Program-made: the position numbers and the translations under genes
The notes under the pieces: generated by a model
Told to the model about the DNA's origin: nothing
What the model saw: only the letters and a program-made list of their open reading frames with translations
The model's database searches: none
Shown: positions 57,499-64,000 of the stretch, piece after piece
Numbering within the stretch: the stretch's first letter is position 1
How the letters are laid out: each line of letters begins with the position of its first letter
Assembly (NCBI RefSeq): GCF_007827595.1
Contig: NZ_VISR01000019.1
Coordinates: 1 to 64,000 of the forward strand
Length of the DNA: 64,000 nucleotides
Direction of reading: 5' to 3'
From: Streptomyces sp. BK340
Lineage (GTDB): Bacteria > Actinomycetota > Actinomycetes > Streptomycetales > Streptomycetaceae

Positions 57499-58746
57499 AT
57501 GATCGAGGCTGTAGGCCTTACCAAGCGCTACGGCGACAAGACCGCCGTGTACAACCTTTCCTTCCAGGTGCGACCGGGAGCCGTGACCGGCTTCCTCGGA
57601 CCCAACGGATCGGGCAAGTCGACGACCATGCGGATGATCCTCGGGCTTGACAACCCGACGTCCGGCGCGGTGACCATCGGCGGCTACCCGTACCGCAAGC
57701 TGCCCAACGCCCCCCGCCAGGTGGGCGCGCTGCTCGACGCCAAGGCGGTGCACGGCGGCCGGGCCGCCCGCAGCCACCTGCTGAGCCTCGCCCAGCTGTC
57801 GGGCATCCCGGCCCGGCGGGTGGACGAGGTGCTCGGGGTCGTCGGCCTGCAGGAGGTGGCGAAGAAACGTTCCAAGGGCTTCTCGCTCGGCATGGGCCAG
57901 CGCCTCGGCATCGCCGCCGCGCTGCTCGGCGACCCCCAGGTGCTGCTCTTCGACGAGCCGGTCAACGGCCTCGACCCCGAGGGCATCCTCTGGGTGCGCA
58001 ACCTGATGAAGGCGCTCGCGGCCGAGGGCCGTACGGTCTTCGTCTCCTCGCACCTGATGAGCGAGATGGCGCTGACCGCCGACCACCTCATCGTGATCGG
58101 GCGCGGACAGCTGCTCGCCGACATGAGCGTGACGGACTTCATCTCCGCCAACTCCGCCGACTTCGCGCGGGTGCGCACCCCGGACACCGAGCCCCAGCTG
58201 CGCGAGAAGCTGTCCTCCGCGCTCACCGAGGCGGGCGGCCACGTGCTGCCGGAGCAGGACGGCGCGCTGCGCGTGACCGGGCTGCCGCTGCCCCGGATCA
58301 GCGATCTGGCGCACGAGGCGGACGTACGGCTGTGGGAGCTCTCGCCGCACCAGGCCTCGCTGGAGGAGGCGTACATGCGGATGACGCAGGGCGCGGTCGA
58401 CTACCGCTCGACCATCGACCAGAAGACGGGCCTGCAGCAGCCCCTGCCGCCCGGCGCCCAGCCGCCCATGCCGGTTCCCGGCCAGGGCCAGCCGGGCTGG
58501 TACGCCCCGCCGCCGCCCCAGCAGGGCGGCGCACAGCCGTTCGCGATGCCGGCGCCCGCCGCGGGGCCGTACGGCGCCGCGCCCGCCGGCGCGCAGGGCG
58601 CTCCGGGCGCGGGTGCGCCCAACCCGTACGCGGCCCCGCAGGGGCAGCCCCCGGTGGCCGCTCCCCCGGCCCCGGCCACAGCACCGTCCCAGCCCGCTCC
58701 CGCGGCCCCGGCCGCCGACCTGACCAAGTCCGAGGACGCCCGATGA
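57499..58746 (+). CDS. ABC transporter ATP-binding protein with Pro/Ala/Gly-rich tail
   Basis: 415 residues from ATG 57499 (GTG 57490 is an alternative). The first ~305 residues match the neighbour (MIEAVGLTKRYGDKTAVYNL; GPNGSGKSTTMRMILGL; GMGQRLGIAAALLGDPQVLL; FDEPVNGLDPEGI). The last ~100 residues are a P/A/G/Q-rich low-complexity tail (PPMPVPGQGQPGW, AAPQGQPPVAAPP) absent from the paralogue. A similar N-terminal tail occurs on its partner permease, so the two may contact each other through these tails. Confidence 0.93.
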   Translation: MIEAVGLTKRYGDKTAVYNLSFQVRPGAVTGFLGPNGSGKSTTMRMILGLDNPTSGAVTIGGYPYRKLPNAPRQVGALLDAKAVHGGRAARSHLLSLAQLSGIPARRVDEVLGVVGLQEVAKKRSKGFSLGMGQRLGIAAALLGDPQVLLFDEPVNGLDPEGILWVRNLMKALAAEGRTVFVSSHLMSEMALTADHLIVIGRGQLLADMSVTDFISANSADFARVRTPDTEPQLREKLSSALTEAGGHVLPEQDGALRVTGLPLPRISDLAHEADVRLWELSPHQASLEEAYMRMTQGAVDYRSTIDQKTGLQQPLPPGAQPPMPVPGQGQPGWYAPPPPQQGGAQPFAMPAPAAGPYGAAPAGAQGAPGAGAPNPYAAPQGQPPVAAPPAPATAPSQPAPAAPAADLTKSEDAR

Positions 58747-59621
58747 GCACCCACCAGCCCCCGATGCCGCAGGCACCCGCAGCCGCGCCCGAGTGGCAGG
58801 CGGCGCCCGGCGGTCCGTACCCCGGTTACAACTCGCCGATCCCGGTCGTGCGCACCCACCTCGGGCATGCGCTGGCGTCCGAGTGGACGAAGATCAAGTC
58901 GGTGCGGTCGACGATGTGGACGCTCGGCGTCTTCGTCCTGCTCGTGGTCGGCATCGGCCTGCTGGCCGGTGTCACCGTGTCGAACTCCAGCTCCGACCTG
59001 GGCGGCGAGAGCCCGCTCACCCTCGGCTTCTTCGGTCTGCTGATCGGCATCATGTGCATCATCACGCTCGGCGTGCTGACCACGGCCTCCGAGTACGGCA
59101 CGGGCATGATCCGTACGACGATGACCGCGTGCCCGAGCCGGGGCCGGGTGCTGGCGGCCAAGTCGATCGTGTTCTTCGTGATCGCCTTCGTGGTCACGCT
59201 GGCCACCGTGTCGTTCGTGGCGATGGTGCAGGCGTCGATGCTGAAGGGCCACGGCGCGGGCACCCCGTCCAGCGGGGAGTGGCTGAAGGCCACGTTCGGC
59301 ATCAGCCTCTACATCGCTCTGCTCGGGCTGCTCTCGCTGCTCGTCGGCTCGATCATCCGGCACTCCGCGGGCGCCATCACGATCATGATCGGCACGGTGC
59401 TCGCCCCGCTGGTGCTCGCGCTGTTCATGAACGCGGAGTCGCTGCAGAAGGTGCAGAAGGCGCTGCTCGAGTACTCGATCCCGAGCCAGATGGGCGTCTT
59501 CTACGACAACACCCTGAGCCAGTCCGGCCCGACGGGCTGGGACCCGCTGTGGATCATCCTGGGCGTGACGGCTGCCGCGTACGCCGGCGCCTACGCGCTG
59601 CTGCAGAGCCGGGACGTGTAG
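58743..59621 (+). CDS. ABC-2 type permease with Pro-rich N-terminus
   Basis: 292 residues from ATG 58743, overlapping the ATPase stop (ATGA). A ~45-residue cytosolic Pro-rich leader (QPPMPQAPAAAPEWQAAPGG) precedes the permease: SEWTKIKSVRSTMWTLGVFV, LGFFGLLIGIMCIITLGVLT, IVFFVIAFVVTLATVSFVAM, ISLYIALLGLLSLLVGSIIR, ITIMIGTVLAPLVLALFMNA. It is a paralogue of the permease at 56594, so the two ATPase/permease pairs arose by tandem duplication. Confidence 0.93.
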   Translation: MSTHQPPMPQAPAAAPEWQAAPGGPYPGYNSPIPVVRTHLGHALASEWTKIKSVRSTMWTLGVFVLLVVGIGLLAGVTVSNSSSDLGGESPLTLGFFGLLIGIMCIITLGVLTTASEYGTGMIRTTMTACPSRGRVLAAKSIVFFVIAFVVTLATVSFVAMVQASMLKGHGAGTPSSGEWLKATFGISLYIALLGLLSLLVGSIIRHSAGAITIMIGTVLAPLVLALFMNAESLQKVQKALLEYSIPSQMGVFYDNTLSQSGPTGWDPLWIILGVTAAAYAGAYALLQSRDV

Positions 59622-59622
59622 C

Positions 59623-59955
59623 TCAGAACCTCGGCGCGTTACGGGACCGCTGCACCCGGGTGGTGCGGCGGTCCTTCGCGTTCCAGCACGCCTTGTGCCA
59701 GTGGCGGCGGTCGTCGACGCCCGAGTGCTCCGGCCAGGCCACCACGTGCGGGACACCGGAGGGGATCATCTGGTCGCAGCCGGGGCAGCGGTAGGTCTTG
59801 CCCTCGACGCTCGCCCCGGCGACATGGCGCACGCTCCACTCCTCGCCCTGCCAGCTCTCCGTGGACTGCCAGCCGCCGTACCGGCCGGCACGGTCGTCCT
59901 CGGCGCTCAGGCCGGACGACCCGGCTGCCTTCGGTCGGTTGCGACGCGGGGACAC
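59623..59955 (-). CDS. Small Cys/His-rich protein (putative zinc-binding)
   Basis: 110 residues from GTG 59955 (GAGAGG 6 nt upstream). A CPGC (YRCPGCDQMIPSG) and HWHKACWNAK form a C2HC-like set that could hold one zinc ion, with PHVVAWPEH between them. The N-terminal half is charged and disordered. Similar Streptomyces proteins carry the misleading label ATP/GTP-binding; no P-loop is present. Function unknown. It converges with the ABC permease gene, with a 1-nt gap. Confidence 0.78.
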   Translation of the reverse strand: MSPRRNRPKAAGSSGLSAEDDRAGRYGGWQSTESWQGEEWSVRHVAGASVEGKTYRCPGCDQMIPSGVPHVVAWPEHSGVDDRRHWHKACWNAKDRRTTRVQRSRNAPRF

Positions 59956-60176
59956 GGGACACCTCTCGGGGCTATGCAGGGAGCACGGGCTGCATCCAGC
60001 CTACGCGGCCCGGAGGGGGGTACCCGTAGCGCACCAACCCGTACAAGTCCCCCTCCCGGGCGGCTCATTCTGCAGACAATCCGCAAATCTCCCCGCCAGG
60101 CCGTGTCCTAGGCACGTGTCAGACGGTTATGCCGGTCGGGGGAGCTCCGGTCGGAGCCAAGGAAGCAGGAAGAGCG

Positions 60177-61205
60177 ATGCACGTAGGAAGTTTTGTGCTG
60201 GCGGCCCAGTTCCCGGGCCAGGGGCCGGGGGAGGCCCTCTACCGGGCGGTCCGCTCGGCGGAGGTCTCCGAGGAGGCCGGGCTGGACACGGTGTGGCTGG
60301 CCGAGCACCACTTCGTGCCGTACGGCACATGCCCGTCGGCGATCACCCTGGCCGCGCTGCTGCTCGGCCGCACCCAGCGTATCCGGATCGGGACGGCGGT
60401 CAGTGTGCTGCCGACCGCACACCCGGTCGCCCTCGGCGAACAGGCGGCCCTGCTGCACATGACGAGCGGCGGCCGGTTCACGCTGGGCGTGGGGCGCGGC
60501 GGCCCGTGGGTGGACCTGGAAGTGTTCGGCACGGGCCTGGACGCGTACGAGCACGGGTTCCCGGAATCACTCGATCTGCTGGTTCGCTGGCTGCGCGAAC
60601 CGTCGGTGTCGGCCTCGGGTAAACGGTTCTCCTTCCGTGAGGTGCCCGTCGTGCCGCGCCCGTCGGAGGCGCTGACGGAGACGCCGGGGCCCGAGGTGGT
60701 CGTAGCCTGCACCTCGCCGGCGAGCGTGCGGCTGGCCGCCGAGCGCGGACTGCCGATGCTGCTCGGCATGCACGTCGGGGACGAGGAAAAGGCCGAGATG
60801 GTCGCCCTGTGGCGGCAGTTCGCGCGGGCCGCGGGACGGCCCGCCGAGGAGATCGCGGGTGCGGCCCATGTCTCGGCCGGGGTCTGCCAGATCGCGGACC
60901 GGCGCACGGACGCGGCGGAGACGCTGCTGAAGGCGATGCCGGGGTGGCTGAAACAGGGCCTCGACGCCCACATCACGGTCGACGGCCGGACGCGTGCGAT
61001 GCGCGATCCGCTCGCGTACACCGAACTGCTCTGCGGTCTGCACCCGGTGGGTACCCCGCGGCTGGCCGCCGACCGGCTCGCAGCCACTTCGGAGCGGACC
61101 GGAATCTCCCGGTTCGCCCTGCTCGTCGAGGGGTCGGGCGACCTCGCCGCGACGGAGGAGAACCTGCGGCGACTGGGCGCCGAGGTGCTGCCCCAGCTGC
61201 GCTGA
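60177..61205 (+). CDS. LLM-class flavin-dependent oxidoreductase
   Basis: 342 residues from ATG 60177 (GGAAGAGCG upstream). The luciferase-like barrel shows AAQFPGQGPGEALYRAVRSA, GLDTVWLAEHHFVPYGTCPS, GTAVSVLPTAHPVALGEQAA, LHMTSGGRFTLGVGRGGPWV and a C-terminal LVEGSGDLAATEENLRRLG. It uses F420 or FMN to oxidise or reduce a small substrate; the cofactor cannot be settled by eye. Single gene. Confidence 0.9.
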   Translation: MHVGSFVLAAQFPGQGPGEALYRAVRSAEVSEEAGLDTVWLAEHHFVPYGTCPSAITLAALLLGRTQRIRIGTAVSVLPTAHPVALGEQAALLHMTSGGRFTLGVGRGGPWVDLEVFGTGLDAYEHGFPESLDLLVRWLREPSVSASGKRFSFREVPVVPRPSEALTETPGPEVVVACTSPASVRLAAERGLPMLLGMHVGDEEKAEMVALWRQFARAAGRPAEEIAGAAHVSAGVCQIADRRTDAAETLLKAMPGWLKQGLDAHITVDGRTRAMRDPLAYTELLCGLHPVGTPRLAADRLAATSERTGISRFALLVEGSGDLAATEENLRRLGAEVLPQLR

Positions 61206-61321
61206 CCGGCCGCCGACTCCCTTCCGCCGTAGGGCGCTTGCCGCCCCAGTACGAACGCACCTCCCCGCGGGTGGAGCGGCAAGCAAGCGGCTCACAGAGT
61301 CGGGAGCACGGCAGCCGCGTG

Positions 61322-61714
61322 TCAGCAGTCCCGAAGCTCCGGCGACTGGTTCAGCAACTGGCTGCGCACCGAGGTGAAGCGGGCCAATGTCTCGTCAACC
61401 GAGGCGTCCAGAGGGAACACCGCCACCCGGTGGCAGTTCTGGAAGGCCAGCCGCACACCGAAGTGCCGCTGCAGCGCTCCGCGTATGGCGTCACTCGCGA
61501 GCGCACGCAGCAGCTGACCGCGTGCCTGCTCGTCCGGCGGGGGCGTCTGGTTGTCGGCGAAGGGACCGCCGTCCACCTTCAGCTGGGCCACCAGGGAGCT
61601 GATCATCTCCCACGCGTAGGGCAGGGAGGTCCGGACGCAGTCGACGAAAGCTGCTTCGTCGACCTCGCCTCGCTCGGCCTGTTCGAGTAGGGCCGGTGAG
61701 ACGTCGAGCGACAT
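61322..61714 (-). CDS. SCO5389-family protein
   Basis: 130 residues from ATG 61714 (GAGAGGAG 5 nt upstream). It is helical (MSLDVSPALLEQAERGEVDE, CVRTSLPYAWEMISSLVAQL, QLLRALASDAIRGALQRHFG, VDETLARFTSVRSQLLNQSP). I recognise it as the conserved Streptomyces family named after SCO5389. Function unknown. It is divergent from nucS across a ~300-bp region. Confidence 0.85.
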   Translation of the reverse strand: MSLDVSPALLEQAERGEVDEAAFVDCVRTSLPYAWEMISSLVAQLKVDGGPFADNQTPPPDEQARGQLLRALASDAIRGALQRHFGVRLAFQNCHRVAVFPLDASVDETLARFTSVRSQLLNQSPELRDC

Positions 61715-62013
61715 GGGTTCTCCTCTCGCACCCCCGACGAGCAGGGGTTGCCTGACAGATAAGGAAGTTCGCGATTTCGAACACGCTCGGTACACAGGTC
61801 GCGACCTCCCGTTTACTACGGTAGGCAACGGTCGGTGACCACACCAGCAGAATGCGTATATGGAACGGTCCCTTTGGGCACACAATCGGCCAGGGATGAA
61901 CACGAGTTTCCCGGATGAATGGGGTGACCCACCGGGTCACGATTGACGCCGGGGGCGGGCGGTGGGGAGGGCGAATCGCGTCCACCCATGGGTGTCGAGT
62001 AGCGTTGCCGACC
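61715..62013. other. 299-bp divergent promoter region of the SCO5389-family gene and nucS
   Basis: No gene is seen here. A dyad GTTCG-N6-CGAAC lies at 61767-61782. The minus strand has TTATCT near 61757-61762, a possible -10 for the SCO5389-family gene. On the + strand TAGCGT (62000-62005), 8 nt before the nucS ATG and without a ribosome binding site, may be the nucS -10. Confidence 0.4.
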
Positions 62014-62685
62014 ATGCGTCTCGTCATTGCCCGATGCTCGGTCGACTACGCCGGCCGGCTCACCGCCCACCTGCCCTCGGCGCCCCGCCTGATCCTGGTC
62101 AAGGCGGACGGCAGCGTCTCCATCCACGCGGACGACCGGGCCTACAAGCCCCTCAACTGGATGTCGCCGCCCTGCACCCTCAAGGAGGGCACGGGCGAGG
62201 ACGAGGGCGTGTGGACCGTCGTCAACAAGGCGGGCGAGAAACTGATCATCACGATGGAGGAGATCCTCCACGACTCCTCGCACGAGCTCGGTGTGGACCC
62301 CGGTCTGATCAAGGACGGCGTGGAAGCGCACCTGCAGGAGCTGCTCGCCGACCGCATCGAGACGCTCGGCGAGGGCTACACCCTCATCCGCCGCGAGTAC
62401 ATGACCGCGATCGGCCCGGTGGACATCCTGTGCCGGGACGCGGACGGGCAGACGGTCGCCGTGGAGATCAAGCGCCGCGGTGAGATCGACGGCGTGGAGC
62501 AACTCACCCGCTACCTGGAGCTGTTGAACCGCGACCCGCATCTCGCGCCGGTCCGCGGCGTCTTCGCGGCCCAGGAGATCAAGCCCCAGGCCCGGGTCCT
62601 CGCCACGGACCGCGGCATCAACTGCCAGGTCCTGGACTACGACGCGATGCGCGGGATCGAGGACGACAAGCTGCGGCTGTTCTGA
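62014..62685 (+). CDS. nucS: NucS/EndoMS mismatch-specific endonuclease
   Basis: 223 residues, as for actinobacterial NucS. The N-terminal DNA-binding domain (RLVIARCSVDYAGRLTAHLP, DRAYKPLNWMSPPCTLKEG) is followed by the PD-(D/E)xK nuclease domain with GPVDILCRD and VAVEIKRRGEIDGVEQLTRY. The C-terminal end DDKLRLF resembles a sliding-clamp-binding peptide. It is the mismatch-repair nuclease of Actinobacteria, which lack MutS/MutL. Start ATG 62014 lacks a Shine-Dalgarno and is likely leaderless or short-leadered. Confidence 0.95.
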   Translation: MRLVIARCSVDYAGRLTAHLPSAPRLILVKADGSVSIHADDRAYKPLNWMSPPCTLKEGTGEDEGVWTVVNKAGEKLIITMEEILHDSSHELGVDPGLIKDGVEAHLQELLADRIETLGEGYTLIRREYMTAIGPVDILCRDADGQTVAVEIKRRGEIDGVEQLTRYLELLNRDPHLAPVRGVFAAQEIKPQARVLATDRGINCQVLDYDAMRGIEDDKLRLF

Positions 62686-62703
62686 CCGGCCGGCCGGGTA
62701 CGA

Positions 62704-62740
62704 GCAGAAGGGCGGGTCCGGACCGGACCCGCCCTTCTGC
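62704..62740. terminator. Bidirectional terminator between nucS and the convergent gene
   Basis: GCAGAAGGGCGGGTCCGG (62704-62721) is perfectly complementary to 62723-62740 with a single base between, so the actual loop forms by opening the innermost pairs. It lies 18 nt after nucS and 15 nt after the minus-strand gene. Confidence 0.85.
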
Positions 62741-62755
62741 CGTGCGTGCAGGACG

Positions 62756-64000
62756 TCACATCACGACGGCCTGACCGCTGCCCACCGGCGCGCTCGCCGA
62801 GTCGCTCGAGGTGGGGGACGACGAGCCGGTCGTCGTGCTCCCGGTCGTGCCGGCGTCGGTGCCGCCCGTGGTCGAACCGCCGGTGGTGCTTCCGCCCGAC
62901 GTGCCGCCCGTGGTCGAACCGCCGGTGGTGCCTCCCGACGTGCCGCCCGTGGTCCCACCGGTGGAGCCGCCGGTGCTCCCGCCGGTCGTGCCGCCCGTGG
63001 AGCCGCCGGTGCTCCCGCCGGTCGAGCCGCCCGTGGAGCCGCCCGTCGTCCCACCCGTCGAGCCGCCGGTCGAGCCGCCCGTGGAGCCACCGGTGCTCCC
63101 GCCGGTCGAGCCGCCGCCCGGCGAGCTGGACGAGCCCGACGGCCTGGGCGTCCTGGACGGCGTGCCCGAGGTCTTGCCACCGGTCGGCTTGCCGCTGCCG
63201 GAGGGCCGGGTCGTGGCCGAGGCCGACGACGGGTCGTCCGAGGTGCCGGCGGTGTCCGGGTCCGTCGGGGTGTCGGCGGGCGTGCCGGCGCTGCCGGTCG
63301 AGCCGCTGTCCTTCTTCGGGTCCGCGCCCAGGCCCCCGTCGTCCAGTCCCTGGGTCGCGGACGGATTGACGCCGACCTGTCCGGCCGGGTTCTTGTCCGC
63401 GCTCTCGTGGGACGTCATGCCGAGCGTGACGACCGTGCCGAGGACGGCGGCGAGCAGGGCGCCGGAGCCGGCCGCGACCATGTTGCGCCGGGCCAGACGG
63501 CGGATGCCGCCCAGCGACTTGAGGGCCGGGGGCTGGTGCGTGACCAGGGTGTCGTCGGCGGGGGCGTACGTCGGCTGGTAGGGCACCGCCAGCCCGCCGG
63601 GAGGCGACGCCGACTCCTCGTGCCGGGCGTCCGGTATCTCCTCGCCCGCCATCGACCCGGGCACATCGCCCGCGAGGTCGGCGACCAGGGCAAGGGCCCG
63701 GCGTCCGGCCACGGTGCCCCGCTTGTCGGCGAGTGCCGCGCGCAGGCCGCTCGAGGACTCCAGCTCGGCGCGGGCCCGGTCGAGCTGTCCGCCGCAGAGC
63801 GCGAGTATGCCCAACTCGTGGTGGAACCAGGCCTGTTCGGAGACCTCGGCGGAGAGCCGGGAGGCCTCGGCACCGGACCGCAGCGCCCGTTCCCAGGCGC
63901 TCCAGTGCAGCCCGGCGGCGAAGGCGGGCGCGGCCGTGCGGGCGAGCCGTACCGCGACGCTCTCCTCGCCCTCGACCGGTGGCACGGTGTCCGGCACCAC
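62756..64000 (-). CDS. Large ATP-binding-type/TPR-like membrane protein, C-terminal part
   Basis: The 5' end lies beyond the window; 414 residues are visible. The first ~100 are TPR-like helices (LHWSAWERALRSGAEASRLS, QAWFHHELGILALCGGQLDR). A cytosolic linker leads to one TM helix (AAGSGALLAAVLGTVVTLGM, coded near 63420-63480), then a long outside region: Ser/Thr/Asp-rich, then (GGST/GGTT)n repeats, ending SAPVGSGQAVVM. In Streptomyces such C-termini belong to proteins with an N-terminal NTPase or NB-ARC-like domain; this cannot be seen here. By position it would be SCO5387-like (from memory). Confidence 0.7.
   Translation of the reverse strand: MVPDTVPPVEGEESVAVRLARTAAPAFAAGLHWSAWERALRSGAEASRLSAEVSEQAWFHHELGILALCGGQLDRARAELESSSGLRAALADKRGTVAGRRALALVADLAGDVPGSMAGEEIPDARHEESASPPGGLAVPYQPTYAPADDTLVTHQPPALKSLGGIRRLARRNMVAAGSGALLAAVLGTVVTLGMTSHESADKNPAGQVGVNPSATQGLDDGGLGADPKKDSGSTGSAGTPADTPTDPDTAGTSDDPSSASATTRPSGSGKPTGGKTSGTPSRTPRPSGSSSSPGGGSTGGSTGGSTGGSTGGSTGGTTGGSTGGSTGGSTGGSTGGTTGGSTGGSTGGTTGGTSGGTTGGSTTGGTSGGSTTGGSTTGGTDAGTTGSTTTGSSSPTSSDSASAPVGSGQAVVM
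62850..63117 (-). repeat. 12-bp coding repeat (GGST/GGTT)n
   Basis: About 20 units of a 12-bp repeat encode GGST or GGTT in the C-terminal tail of the minus-strand protein. Third positions vary, so the repeat is under amino-acid-level selection or is old. It is likely to vary in length between strains. Confidence 0.85.

Noticed and set aside
1..64000. tRNA or rRNA genes, riboswitches, phage attachment sites
   Set aside because: None was recognised by eye on either strand; a covariance-model search would be decisive.

Overview
The window is high-GC, densely packed actinobacterial DNA with frequent GTG starts, 4-nt stop/start overlaps and several apparently leaderless genes. Gene content points to Streptomyces: the GlgE-pathway trio treS-mak-glgB, the polar-growth coiled-coil pair scy-filP, DUF6230/DUF6114 proteins, an SCO5389-family protein and nucS. 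From memory, the order resembles the S. coelicolor chromosome from about SCO5442 down to SCO5387. This is core chromosome with a few accessory insertions. I saw no rRNA, tRNA, CRISPR array or intact insertion sequence.

Layout. 1-4440: alpha-glucan/trehalose metabolism (treS 3' end, mak, glgB with a histone-like N-terminal tail), closed by a ~109-bp MITE-like element sitting in the glgB stop codon. 4450-8894: secreted CAP protein, HelD-type RNA polymerase helicase, thioredoxin, MerR and Lrp/AsnC regulators. A strong consensus promoter and terminator between helD and trxA delimit a probable ~94-nt small RNA. 8940-14068: SDR, aldo/keto reductase, DUF2127 protein, and a DHA2 drug exporter divergent from a TetR gene with three palindromic operators between them. 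14275-18135: a DctA dicarboxylate transporter and a divergent CitA/DcuS-type two-component system. 18131-21992: an accessory NLR-like locus (below). 22069-25126: a sugar ABC importer without its own ATPase. 25264-32145: an XRE-like regulator and central carbon genes pfkA, pta-ackA and pyk. 32375-35020: three-gene cluster for surface/membrane proteins (DUF6230, DUF6114, Ser/Thr-rich). 35642-42785: thioredoxin-TPR chaperone, regulators, isobutyryl-CoA mutase large subunit icmA, two DUF3817 proteins, and a TetR-SRPBCC micro-operon with clear operators. 42985-45078: three consecutive AIM24-like genes. 45171-49934: MarR, MFS, then meaB, thiolase and methylmalonyl-CoA epimerase, which together with icmA serve acyl-CoA and methylmalonyl-CoA metabolism. 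50141-55108: scy and filP. 55635-59621: two paralogous ABC ATPase/permease pairs. 59623-64000: a Cys/His-rich small protein, an LLM flavin oxidoreductase, an SCO5389-family protein, nucS, and the C-terminal part of an ATP-binding-type protein with a Gly-Ser/Thr repeat tail.

The most unusual region is 18131-21992. A purine-nucleosidase/phosphorylase protein ends in a short Gly-rich motif (DHIDFRGGTFHGPVIGK) and is followed, one frame over and without a good start signal, by an NB-ARC ATPase with TPRs. This is the architecture of an animal/fungal NLR and of bacterial anti-phage STAND proteins. On the opposite strand a multi-pass membrane protein is coupled by ATGA to a 30-codon ORF carrying the same motif (DHVGFHGGAFYGPVTGK), immediately followed by a relic of a TPR domain related to that of the NLR. 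I read this as two NLR modules with different effectors (nucleosidase and membrane), one split by a frame break and the other with its NB-ARC core deleted. The motif may be the signalling linker. This is inference from sequence only.
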